Source: Parietaria judaica
Lineage: Eukaryota; Streptophyta; Magnoliopsida; Rosales; Urticaceae
Direction: 5' to 3'
Assembly: GCA_954871525.1 (NCBI GenBank)
Contig: OX940860.1
Location: 52,812,724 to 52,876,723 of the forward strand
DNA: 64,000 nt
Shown: piece after piece, positions 23,901 to 37,100 of the stretch
How the letters are laid out: every line of letters starts with the position of its first letter
Numbering within the stretch: position 1 is the stretch's first letter
Notes under the pieces: model-generated
Told to the model about the DNA's origin: nothing
The model's input: the letters and a program-made list of their open reading frames with translations, nothing else
Databases searched by the model: none
Program-made: the position numbers and the translations under genes

Positions 23901-25619
23901 TGAGTCTTTTTCCCATTTGACGCGAAAGAACCCTAATTAAACGATATTTAAAGCAAAAAATGAACTTTAAAATGCTTAATAATGTGTAACTGTATCACAT
24001 TTACTTATTTTAATCCCTAAATAGCGAAGCACTGTGTCGTAGTTTCTCTACCAAGCTGTTAACGGGTTAAAATCATTACCGAAAAGTGTTAAAATTGGTT
24101 TTCTTACGAGAGCAAATACGATACGTTCTTGATGAAATTGGAGTTGCTAGACCTTCATTAGGGTGGTATTATTATAAATTGGGTTAGTTTTGGCATTAAA
24201 TGTTGTTGGAGCTCTCTTTAAACCCTTTTTCAACAATTAGTGCGTGCTCCGAAAAAAAAACTGAGTCTTTTTCCCATTTGACGCGAAAGAACCTAATTAA
24301 ACGATATTTAAAGCAAAAAATGGACTTTAAAATGCTTAATGATGTGTAACTGTATCACATTTACTTATTTTAATTCCTAAATAGCGAAGCACTGTGTCGT
24401 AGTTTCTCTACCAAGCTGTTAACGGGTTAAAATCATTACCGAAAAGTGTTAAAATTGGTTTTCTTACGAGAGAAAAATACGATGCGTTCTTGATGAAATT
24501 TGAGTTGCTAGACCTTCATTAGGGTGGTATTATTATAAATTGGGTTAGTTTTGGCATTAAAAGTTGTTGGAGCTCTCTTAAAACCAACTTTTCACCAATT
24601 AGTTCGTGCTCCGAAAAAAAAACTGAGTCTTTTTCCCATTTGACGCGAAAGAACCCTAATTAAACGATATTTAAAGCAAAAAATGAACTTTGTGTATCTG
24701 TATCACATTTACTTATTTTAATCCCTAAATAGCGAAGCACTATGTCGTAGTTTCTCTACCAAGCTGTTAACGGGTTAAAATCATTACCGAAAAGTGTTAA
24801 AATTGGTTTTCTTACGAGAGCAAATACGATGCGTTCTTGATGAAATTTGAGTTGCTAGACCTTCATTAGGGTGGTATTATTATAAATTGGGTTAGTTTTG
24901 GCATTAAAAGTTGTTGGAGCTCTCTTAAAACCCACTTTTCAACAATTAGTACGTGCTCCAAAAAAAAACACTGAGTCTTTTTCCCTTTTGACGCGAAAGA
25001 ACCCTAATTAAACGATATTTAAAGCAAAAAATGAACTTTAAAATGCTTAATAATGTGTAACTGTATCACATTTACTTATTTTAATCCCTAAATAGCGAAG
25101 CACTATGTCGTAGTTTCTCTACCAAGCTGTTAACGGGTTAAAATCATTACCGAAAAGTGTTAAAATTGGTTTTCTTACGAGAGCAAATACGATACGTTCT
25201 TGATGAAATTGGAGTTGCTCGACCTTCATTAGGGTGGTATTATTATAAATTGGGTTAGTTTTGGCATTAAATGTTGTTGGAGCTCTCTTTAAACCCTTTT
25301 TTCAACAATTAGTGCGTGCTCCGAAAAAAAAACTGAGTCTTTTTCCCATTTGACGCGAAAGAACCTAATTAAACGATATTTAAAGCAAAAAATGAACTTT
25401 AAAATGCTTAATGATGTGTAACTGTATCACATTTACTTATTTTAATCCCTAAATAGCGAAGCACTGTGTCGTAGTTTCTCTACCAAGCTGTTAACGGGTT
25501 AAAATCATTACCGAAAAGTGTTAAAATTGGTTTTCTTACGAGAGTAAATACGATGCGTTCTTGATGAAATTTGAGTTGCTAGACCTTAATTAGGGTGGTA
25601 TTATTATAAATTGGGTTAA

Positions 25620-28600
25620 ATTTTGGCATTAAATGTTGTTGGAGCTCTCCTTAAACCCTTTTTTCAACAATTAGTGCGTGCTCCGAAAAAAAACTGAGTC
25701 TTTTTCCCATTTGACGCGAAAGAACCTAATTAAACGATATTTAAAGCAAAAAATGAACTTTAAAATGCTTAATGATGTGTAACTGTATCACATTTACTTA
25801 TTTTAATCCCTAAATAGCAAAGCACTGTGTCGTAGTTTCTCTACCAAGCTGTTAACGGGTTAAAATCATTACCGAAAAGTGTTAAAATTGATTTTCTTAC
25901 GAGAGCAAATACGATGCGTTCTTGATGAAATTTGAGTTGCTAGACCTTCATTAGGGTGGTATTATTATAAATTGGGTTAGTTTTGGCATTAAAAGTTGTT
26001 GGAGCTCTCTTAAAACCCACTTTTCAACAATTAGTGCGTGCTCCAAAAAAAAAAACTGAGTCTTTTTCCCATTTGACGCGAAAGAACCCTAATTAAACGA
26101 TATTTAAAGCAAAAAATGAACTTTAAAATGCTTAATAATGTGTAACTGTATCACATTTACTTATTTTAATCCCTAAATAGCGAAGCACTGTGTCGTAGTT
26201 TCTCTACCAAGCTGTTAACGGGTTAAAATCATTACCGAAAAGTGTTAAAATTGGTTTTCTTACGAGAGCAAATACGATACGTTCTTGATGAAATTGGAGT
26301 TGCTAGACCTTCATTAGGGTGGTATTATTATAAATTGGGTTAGTTTTGGCATTAAATATTGTTGGAGCTCTCTTAAAACCCACTTTTCAACAATTAGTGC
26401 GTGCTCCGAAAAAAAAACTGAGTCTTTTTCCCATTTGACGCGAAAGAACCTAATTAAACGATATTTAAAGCAAAAAATGAACTTTAAAATGCTTAATGAT
26501 GTGTAACTGTATCACATTTACTTATTTTAATCCCTAAATAGCGAAGCACTGTGTCGTAGTTTCTCTACCAAGCTGTTAACGGGTTAAAATCATTACCGAA
26601 AAGTGTTAAAATTGGTTTTCTTACGAGAGCAAATACGATGCGTTCTTGATGAAATTTGAGTTGCTAGACCTTCATTAGGGTGGTATTATTATAAATTGGG
26701 TTAGTTTTGGCATTAAAAGTTGTTGGAGCTCTCTTAAAACCCACTTTTCAACAATTAGTGCGTGCTCCGAAAAAAAAAAACTGAGTCTTTTTCCCATTTG
26801 ACGCGAAAGAACCCTAATTAAACGATATTTAAAGCAAAAAATGAACTTTAAAATGCTTAATAATGTGTAACTGTATCACATTTACTTATTTTAATCCCTA
26901 AATAGCGAAGCACTGTGTCGTAGTTTCTCTACCAAGCTGTTAACGGGTTAAAATCATTACCGAAAAGTGTTAAAATTGGTTTTCTTACGAGAGCAAATAC
27001 GATACGTTCTTGATGAAATTGGAGTTGCTAGACCTTCATTAGGGTGGTATTATTATAAATTGGGTTAGTTTTGGCATTAAATATTGTTGGAGCTCTCTTA
27101 AAACCCACTTTTCAACAATTAGTGCGTGCTCCGAAAAAAAAACTGAGTCTTTTTCCCATTTGACGCGAAAGAACCTAATTAAACGATATTTAAAGCAAAA
27201 AATGAACTTTAAAATGCTTAATGATGTGTAACTGTATCACATTTACTTATTTTAATCCCTAAATAGCGAAGCACTGTGTCGTAGTTTCTCTACCAAGCTG
27301 TTAACGGGTTAAAATCATTACCGAAAAGTGTTAAAATTGGTTTTCTTACGAGAGCAAATACGATGCGTTCTTGATGAAATTTGAGTTGCTAGACCTTCAT
27401 TAGGGTGGTATTATTATAAATTGGGTTAGTTTTGGCATTAAAAGTTGTTGGAGCTCTCTTAAAACCCACTTTTCAACAATTAGTGCGTGCTCCGAAAAAA
27501 AAAAACTGAGTCTTTTTCCCATTTGACGCGAAAGAACCCTAATTAAACGATATTTAAAGCAAAAAATGAACTTTAAAATGCTTAATAATGTGTAACTGTA
27601 TCACATTTACTTATTTTAATCCCTAAATAGCGAAGCACTGTGTCGTAGTTTCTCTACCAAGCTGTTAACGGGTTAAAATCATTACCGAAAAGTTTTAAAA
27701 TTGGTCTTCTTACGAGAGCAAATACGATACGTTCTTGATGAAATTGGAGTTGCTAGACCTTCATTAGGGTGGTATTATTATAAATTTGGTTAGTTTTGGA
27801 ATTAAATGTTGTTGGAGCTCTCCTTAAACCCTTTTTTCAACAATTAGTGCGTGCTCCGAAAAAAAAACTGAGTCTTTTTCCCATTTGACGCGAAAGAACC
27901 TAATTAAACGATATTTAAAACAAAAAATGAACTTTAAAATGCTTAATGATGTGTAACTGTATCACATTTACTTATTTTAATCCCTAAATAGCAAAGCACT
28001 GTGTCGTAGTTTCTCTACCAAGCTGTTAACGGGTTAAAATCATTACCGAAAAGTGTTAAAATTGGTTTTCTTACGAGAGCAAATACGATGCGTTCTTGAT
28101 GAAATTTGAGTTGCTAGACCTTCATTAGGGTGGTATTATTATAAATTGGGTTAGTTTTGGCATTAAAAGTTGTTGGAGCTCTCTTAAAACCCACTTTTCA
28201 ACAATTAGTGCGTGCTCCGAAAAAAAAAACTGAGTCTTTTTCCCTTTTGACGCGAAAGAACCCTAATTAAACGATATTTAAAGCAAAAAATGAACTTTAA
28301 AATGCTTAATAATGTGTAACTGTATCACATTTACTTATTTTAATCCCTAAATAGCGAAGCATTATGTCGTAGTTTCTCTACCAAGCTGTTAACGGGTTAA
28401 AATCATTACCGAAAAGTGTTAAAATTGATTTTCTTACGAGAGTAAATACGATGCGTTCTTGACGAAATTTGAGTTGCTAGACCTTCATTAGGGAGGTATT
28501 ATTATAAATTGGGTTAGTTTTGGCATTAAAAGTTGTTGGAGCTCGCTTAAAACACACTTTTCCACAATTAGTGCGTGCTCCGGAAAAAAAAAAAACAGAG

Positions 28601-31600
28601 TATTTTTCCCATTTGACGCGAAAGAACCCTAATTAAACGACATTTAAAGCAAAAAATGAACTTTAAAATGCTTAATGATGTGTAACTGTATCACGTTTAC
28701 TTATTTTATTCCCTAAATAGCGAAGCACTGTGTCGTAGTTTCTCTACCAATCTGTTAACGGGTTAAAATCATTACCGAAAAGTGTTAAAATTGATTTTCT
28801 TACGAGAGTAAATACGATGCGTTCTTGACGAAATTGGAGTTGCTAGACCTTCATTAGGGTGGTATTATTATAAATTGGGTTAGTTTTGGCATTAAATGTT
28901 GTTGGAGCTCTCCTTAAACCCTTTTTTCAACAATTAGTGCGTGCTCCGAAAAAAAACTGAGTCTTTTTCCCATTTGACGCGAAAGAACCTAATTAAACGA
29001 TATTTAAAGCAAAAAATGAACTTTAAAATGCTTAATGATGTGTAACTGTATCACATTTACTTATTTTAATCCCTAAATAGCAAAGCACTGTGTCGTAGTT
29101 TCTCTACCAAGCTGTTAACGGGTTAAAATCATTACCGAAAAGTGTTAAAATTGATTTTCTTACGAGAGCAAATACGATGCGTTCTTGATGAAATTTGAGT
29201 TGCTAGACCTTCATTAGGGTGGGATTATTATAAATTGGGTTAGTTTTGGCATTAAAAGTTGTTGGAGCTCTCTTAAAACCCACTTTTCAACAATTAGTGC
29301 GTGCTCCAAAAAAAAAAACTGAGTCTTTTTCCCATTTGACGCGAAAGAACCCTAATTAAACGATATTTAAAGCAAAAAATGAACTTTAAAATGCTTAATA
29401 ATGTGTAACTGTATCACATTTACTTATTTTAATCCCTAAATAGCGAAGCACTGTGTCGTAGTTTCTCTACCAAGCTGTTAACGGGTTAAAATCATTACCG
29501 AAAAGTGTTAAAATTGGTTTTCTTACGAGAGCAAATACGATACGTTCTTGATGAAATTGGAGTTGCTAGACCTTCATTAGGGTGGTATTATTATAAATTG
29601 GGTTAGTTTTGGCATTAAATATTGTTGGAGCTCTCTTAAAACCCACTTTTCAACAATTAGTGCGTGCTCCGAAAAAAAAACTGAGTCTTTTTCCCATTTG
29701 ACGCGAAAGAACCTAATTAAACGATATTTAAAGCAAAAAATGAACTTTAAAATGCTTAATGATGTGTAACTGTATCACATTTACTTATTTTAATCCCTAA
29801 ATAGCGAAGCACTGTGTCGTAGTTTCTCTACCAAGCTGTTAACGGGTTAAAATCATTACCGAAAAGTGTTAAAATTGGTTTTCTTACGAGAGCAAATACG
29901 ATGCGTTCTTGATGAAATTTGAGTTGCTAGACCTTCATTAGGGTGGTATTATTATAAATTGGGTTAGTTTTGGCATTAAAAGTTGTTGGAGCTCTCTTAA
30001 AACCCACTTTTCAACAATTAGTGCGTGCTCCGAAAAAAAAAAACTGAGTCTTTTTCCTATTTGACGCGAAAGAACCCTAATTAAACGATATTTAAAGCAA
30101 AAAATGAACTTTAAAATGCTTAATAATGTGTAACTGTATCACATTTACTTATTTTAATCCCTAAATAGCGAAGCACTGTGTCGTAGTTTCTCTACCAAGC
30201 TGTTAACGGGTTAAAATCATTACCGAAAAGTGTTAAAATTGGTTTTCTTACGAGAGCAAATACGATACGTTCTTGATGAAATTGGAGTTGCTAGACCTTC
30301 ATTAGGGTGGTATTATTATAAATTGGGTTAGTTTTGGCATTAAATATTGTTGGAGCTCTCTTAAAACCCACTTTTCAACAATTAGTGCGTGCTCCGAAAA
30401 AAAAACTGAGTCTTTTTCCCATTTGACGCGAAAGAACCTAATTAAACGATATTTAAAGCAAAAAATGAACTTTAAAATGCTTAATGATGTGTAACTGTAT
30501 CACATTTACTTATTTTAATCCCTAAATAGCGAAGCACTGTGTCGTAGTTTCTCTACCAAGCTGTTAACGGGTTAAAATCATTACCGAAAAGTGTTAAAAT
30601 TGGTTTTCTTACGAGAGCAAATACGATGCGTTCTTGATGAAATTTGAGTTGCTAGACCTTCATTAGGGTGGTATTATTATAAATTGGGTTAGTTTTGGCA
30701 TTAAAAGTTGTTGGAGCTCTCTTAAAACCCACTTTTCAACAATTAGTGCGTGCTCCGAAAAAAAAAAACTGAGTCTTTTTCCCATTTGACGCGAAAGAAC
30801 CCTAATTAAACGATATTTAAAGCAAAAAATGAACTTTAAAATGCTTAATAATGTGTAACTGTATCACATTTACTTATTTTAATCCCTAAATAGCGAAGCA
30901 CTGTGTCGTAGTTTCTCTACCAAGCTGTTAACGGGTTAAAATCATTACCGAAAAGTTTTAAAATTGGTCTTCTTACGAGAGCAAATACGATACGTTCTTG
31001 ATGAAATTGGAGTTGCTAGACCTTCATTAGGGTGGTATTATTATAAATTTGGTTAGTTTTGGAATTAAATGTTGTTGGAGCTCTCCTTAAACCCTTTTTT
31101 CAACAATTAGTGCGTGCTCCGAAAAAAAAACTGAGTCTTTTTCCCATTTGACGCGAAAGAACCTAATTAAACGATATTTAAAACAAAAAATGAACTTTAA
31201 AATGCTTAATGATGTGTAACTGTATCACATTTACTTATTTTAATCCCTAAATAGCAAAGCACTGTGTCGTAGTTTCTCTACCAAGCTGTTAACGGGTTAA
31301 AATCATTACCGAAAAGTGTTAAAATTGGTTTTCTTACGAGAGCAAATACGATGCGTTCTTGATGAAATTTGAGTTGCTAGACCTTCATTAGGGTGGTATT
31401 ATTATAAATTGGGTTAGTTTTGGCATTAAAAGTTGTTGGAGCTCTCTTAAAACCCACTTTTCAACAATTAGTGCGTGCTCCGAAAAAAAAAACTGAGTCT
31501 TTTTCCCTTTTGACGCGAAAGAACCCTAATTAAACGATATTTAAAGCAAAAAATGAACTTTAAAATGCTTAATAATGTGTAACTGTATCACATTTACTTA

Positions 31601-32200
31601 TTTTAATCCCTAAATAGCGAAGCACTATGTCGTAGTTTCTCTACCAAGCTGTTAACGGGTTAAAATCATTACCGAAAAGTGTTAAAATTGATTTTCTTAC
31701 GAGAGTAAATACGATGCGTTCTTGACGAAATTTGAGTTGCTAGACCTTCATTAGGGAGGTATTATTATAAATTGGGTTAGTTTTGGCATTAAAAGTTGTT
31801 GGAGCTCGCTTAAAACACACTTTTCCACAATTAGTGCGTGCTCCGGAAAAAAAAAAAACAGAGTATTTTTCCCATTTGACGCGAAAGAACCCTAATTAAA
31901 CGACATTTAAAGCAAAAAATGAACTTTAAAATGCTTAATGATGTGTAACTGTATCACGTTTACTTATTTTATTCCCTAAATAGCGAAGCACTGTGTCGTA
32001 GTTTCTCTACCAATCTGTTAACGGGTTAAAATCATTACCGAAAAGTGTTAAAATTGATTTTCTTACGAGAGTAAATACGATGCGTTCTTGACGAAATTGG
32101 AGTTGCTAGACCTTCATTAGGGTGGTATTATTATAAATTGGGTTAGTTTTGGCATTAAATGTTGTTGGAGCTCTCCTTAAACCCTTTTTTCAACAATTAG
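25620..32200 (+). repeat. 9-monomer segmental duplication, 3263 bp spacing
   Basis: Several independent private variants recur exactly 3263 bp apart: GGAGCTCTCCTTAAACC (25641, 28904), TAGCAAAGCACTG (25818, 29081), TTGATTTTCTTACGAG (25890, 29153; also 28427, 31690), ATTAAATATTG (26351, 29614), and TCACGTTTACTTATTTTATT (28691, 31954). A third copy starts but then diverges: TAGCAAAGC at 32345. An internal two-monomer repeat (ATTAAATATTG at 26351 and 27076, 725 bp) sits inside both copies, so the dimer duplication came first. Confidence 0.9.
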
Positions 32201-34199
32201 TGCGTGCTCCGAAAAAAAAACTGAGTCTTTTTCCCATTTGACGCGAAAGAACCTAATTAAACGATATTTAAAGCAAAAAATGAACTTTTAAATGCTTAAT
32301 GATGTGTAACTGTATCACATTTACTTATTTTAATCCCTAAATAGCAAAGCACTGTGTCGTAGTTTCTCTACCAAGCTGTTAACGGGTTAAAATCATTACC
32401 GAAAAGTGTTAAAATTGGTTTTCTTATAAGAGCAAATACGATGCGTTCTTGATGAAATTTGAGTTGCTAGACCTTCATTAGGGTGGTATTATTATAAATT
32501 GGGTTAGTTTTGGCATTAAAAGTTGTTGGAGCTCTCTTAAAACCCACTTTTCAACAATTAGTGCGTGCTCCGAAAAAAAAAACTGAGTCTTTTTCCCATT
32601 TGACGCGAAAGAACCCTAATTAAACGATATTTAAAGCAAAAAATGAACTTTAAAATGCTTAATAATGTGTAACTGTATCACATTTACTTATTTTAATCCC
32701 TAAATAGCGAAGCACTGTGTCGTAGTTTCTCTACCAAGCTGTTAACGGGTTAAAATCATTACCGAAAAGTGTTAAAATTGGTTTTCTTACGAGAGCAAAT
32801 ACAATACGTTCTTGATGAAATTGGAGTTGCTAGACCTTCATTAGGGTGGTATTATTATAAATTGGGTTAGTTTTGGCATTAAATGTTGTTGGAGCTCTCT
32901 TAAAAGCCACTTTCAACAATTAGTGCGTGCTCCGAAAAAAAAACTGAGTCTTTTTCCCATTTGACGCGAAAGAACCTAATTAAACGATATTTAAAGCAAA
33001 AAATGAACTTTAAAATGCTTAATGATGTGTAACTGTATCACATTTACTTATTTTAATCCCTAAATAGCGAAGCACTGTGTCGTAGTTTCTCTACCAAGCT
33101 GTTAACGGGTTAAAATCATTACCGAAACGTGTTAAAATTGGTTTTCTTACGAGAGCAAATACGATGCGTTCTTGATGAAATTTGAGTTGCTAGACCTTCA
33201 TTAGGGTGGTATTATTATAAATTGCGTTAGTTTTGGCATTAAAAGTTGTTGGAGCTCTCTTAAAACCCACTTTTCAACAATTAGTGCGTGCTCCGAAAAA
33301 AAAAACTGAGTCTTTTTCCCATTTGACGCGAAAGAACCCTAATTAAACGATATTTAAAGCAAAAAATGAACTTTAAAATGCTTAATAATGTGTAACTGTA
33401 TCACATTTACTTATTTTAATCCCTAAATAGCGAAGCACTGTGTCGTAGTTTCTCTACCAAGCTGTTAACGGGTTAAAATCATTACCGAAAAGTGTTAAAA
33501 TTGGTTTTCTTACGAGAGCAAATACGATACGTTCTTGATGAAATTGGAGTTGCTAGACCTTCATTAGGGTGGTATTATTATAAATTGGGTTAGTTTTGGC
33601 ATTAAATGTTGTTGGAGCTCTCCTTAAACCCTTTTTTCAACAATTAGTGCGTGCTCCGAAAAAAAAACTGAGTCTTTTTCCCATTTGACGCGAAAGAACC
33701 TAATTAAACGATATTTAAAGCAAAAAATGAACTTTAAAATGCATAATGATGTGTAACTGTATCACATTTACTTATTTTAATCCCTAAATAGCGAAGCACT
33801 GTGTCGTAGTTTCTCTACCAAGCTGTTAACGGGTTAAAATCATTACCGAATAGTGTTAAAATTGGTTTTCTTACGAGAGCAAAATACGATGCGTTCTTGA
33901 TGAAATTTGAGTTGCTAGACCTTCATTAGGGTGGTATTATTATAAATTGGGTTAGTTTTGGCATTAAAAGTTGTTGGAGCTCTCTTAAAACCAACTTTTC
34001 ACCAATTATTGCGTGCTCCGAAAAAAAAACTGAGTCTTTTTCCCATTTGACGCGAAAGAACCCTGATTAAACGATATTTAAAGCAAAAAATGAACTTTAA
34101 AATGCTTAATAATGTGTAACTGTATCACATTTACTTATTTTAATCCCTAAATAGCGAAGCACTATGTCGTAGTTTCTCTACCATGCTGTTAACGGGTTA

Positions 34200-37100
34200 A
34201 AATCATTACCGAAAAGTGTTAAAATTGGTTTTCTTACGAGAGCAAATACGATGCGTTCTTGATGAAATTTGAGTTGCTAGACCTTCATTAGGGTGGTATT
34301 ATTATAAATTGGGTTAGTTTTGGCATTAAAAGTTGTTGGAGCTATCTTAAAACCCACTTTTCAACAATTAGTGCGTGCTCCGAAAAAAAAAACTGAGTCT
34401 TTTTCCCTTTTGACGCGAAAGAACCCTAATTAAACGATATTTAAAGCAAAAAATGAACTTTAAAATGCTTAATAATGTGTAACTGTATCACATTTACTTA
34501 TTTTAATCCCTAAATAGCGAAGCACTATGTCGTAGTTGCTCTACCAAGCTGTTAACGGGTTAAAATCATTACCGAAAAGTGTTAAAATTGATTTTCTTAC
34601 GAGAGTAAATACGATGCGTTCTTGACGAAATTTGAGTTGCTAGACCTTCATTAGGGAGGTATTATTATAAATTGGGTTAGTTTTGGCATTAAAAGTTGTT
34701 GGAGCTCTCTTAAAACACACTTTTCCACAATTAGTGCGTGTTCCGGAAAAAAAAAAAAAACAGAGTATTTTTACCATTTGACGCGAAAGAACCCTAATTA
34801 AACGATATTTAAAGCACAAAATGAACTTTAAAATGCTTAATGATGTGTAACTGTATCACATTTCCTTATTTTAATCCCTAAATAGCGAAGCACTGTGTCG
34901 TAGTTTCTCTACCAAGCTGTTAACGGGTTAAAATCATTACCGAAAAGTGTTAAAATTGGTTTTCTTACGAGAGCAAATACGATACGTTCTTGATGAAATT
35001 GGAGGTGCTAGACCTTCATTAGGGTGGTATTATTATAAATTGGGTTAGTTTTGGCATTAAATGTTGTTGGAGCTCTCCTTAAACCCTTTTTTCAACAATT
35101 AGTGCGTGCTCCGAAAAAAAAACTAAGTCTTTTTCCCATTTGACGCGAAAGAACCTAATTAAACGATATTTAAAGCAAAAAATGAACTTTAAAATGCTTA
35201 ATGATGTGTAACTGTATCACATTTACTTATTTTAATCCCTAAATAGCAAAGCACTGTGTCGTAGTTTCTCTACCAAGTTGTTAACGGGTTAAAATCATTA
35301 CCGAAAAGTGTTAAAATTGGTTTTCTTACGAGAGCAAATACGATGCGTTCTTGATGAAATTTGAGTTGCTAGACCTTCATTAGGGTGGTATTATTATAAA
35401 TTGGGTTAGTTTTGGCATTAAAAGTTGTTGGAGCTCTCTTAAAACCCACTTTTCAACAATTAGTGCGTGCTCCGAAAAAAAAAACTGAGTCTTTTTCCCT
35501 TTTGACGCGAAAGAACCCTAATTAAACGATATTTAAAGCAAAAAATGAACTTTAAAATGCTTAATAATGTGTAACTGTATCACATTTACTTATTTTAATC
35601 CCTAAATAGCGAAGCACTATGTCGTAGTTTCTCTACCAAGCTGTTAACGGGTTAAAATCATTACCGAAAAGTGTTAAAATTGATTTTCTTACGAGAGTAA
35701 ATACGATGCGTTCTTGACGAAATTTGAGTTGCTAGACCTTCATTAGGGAGGTATTATTATAAATTGGGTTAGTTTTGGCATTAAAAGTTGTTGGAGCTCT
35801 CTTAAAACACACTTTTCCACAATTAGTGCGTGCTCCGGAAAAAAAAAAAACAGAGTATTTTTCCCATTTGACGCGAAAGAACCCTAATTAAAAGATATTT
35901 AAAGCAAAAAATGAACTTTAAAATGCTTAATGATGTGTAACTGTATCACATTTACTTATTTTAATCCCTAAATAGCGAAGCACTGTGTCGTAGTTTCTCT
36001 ACCAAGCTGTTAACGGGTTAAAATCATTACCGAAAAGTGTTAAAATTGGTTTTCTTACGAGAGCAAATACGATGCGTTCTTGATGAAATTTGAGTTGCTA
36101 GACCTTCATTAGGGTGGTATTATTATAAATTGGGTTAGTTTTGGCATTAAAAGTTGTTGGAGCTCTCTTAAAACCCACTTTTCAACAATTAGTGCGTGCT
36201 CCGAAAAAAAAACTAAGTCTTTTTCCCATTTGACGCGAAAGAACCTAATTAAACGATATTTAAAGCAAAAAATGAACTTTAAAATGCTTAATGATGTGTA
36301 ACTGTATCACATTTACTTATTTTAATCCCTAAATAGCAAAGCACTGTGTCGTAGTTTCTCTACCAAGCTGTTAACGGGTTAAAATCATTACCGAAAAGTG
36401 TTAAAATTGGTTTTCTTACGAGAGCAAATACGATGCGTTCTTGATGAAATTTGAGTTGCTAGACCTTCATTAGGGTGGTATTATTATAAATTGGGCTAGT
36501 TTTGGCATTAAAAGTTGTTGGAGCTCTCTTAAAACCCACTTTTCAACAATTAGTGCGTGCTCCGAAAAAAAAAACTGAGTCTTTTTCCCTTTTGACGCGA
36601 AAGAACCCTAATTAAACGATATTTAAAGCAAAAAATGAACTTTAAAATGCTTAATAATGTGTAACTGTATCACATTTACATATTTTAATCCCTAAATAGC
36701 GAAGCACTATGTCGTAGTTTCTCTACCAAGCTGTTAACGGGTTAAAATCATTACCGAAAAGTGTTAAAATTGATTTTCTTACGAGAGTAAATACGATGCG
36801 TTCTTGACGAAATTTGAGTTGCTAGACCTTCATTAGGGAGGTATTATTATAAATTGGGTTAGTTTTGGCATTAAAAGTTGTTGGAGCTCTCTTAAAACAC
36901 ACTTTTCCACAATTAGTGCGTGCTCCGGAAAAAAAAAACAGAGTATTTTTCCCATTTGACGCGAAAGAACCCTAATTAAACGATATTTAAAGCAAAAAAT
37001 GAACTTTAAAATGCTTAATGATGTGTAACTGTATCACATTTACTTATTTTAATCCCTAAATAGCGAAGCACTGTGTCGTAGTTTCTCTACCAAGCTGTTA
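34200..37100 (+). repeat. 3-monomer higher-order repeat, about 1089 bp
   Basis: The private variant ACAGAGTATTTTT after a long A-run occurs at 34761, 35851 and 36939 (1090 and 1088 bp). It is accompanied by TTGATTTTCTTACGAGAGTAAATACG and TTCTTGACGAAATTTGAG in the preceding monomer. A further 3-monomer repeat marked by TTGATCAAATTTGAG occurs at 38981 and 40071 (1090 bp). Confidence 0.8.
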
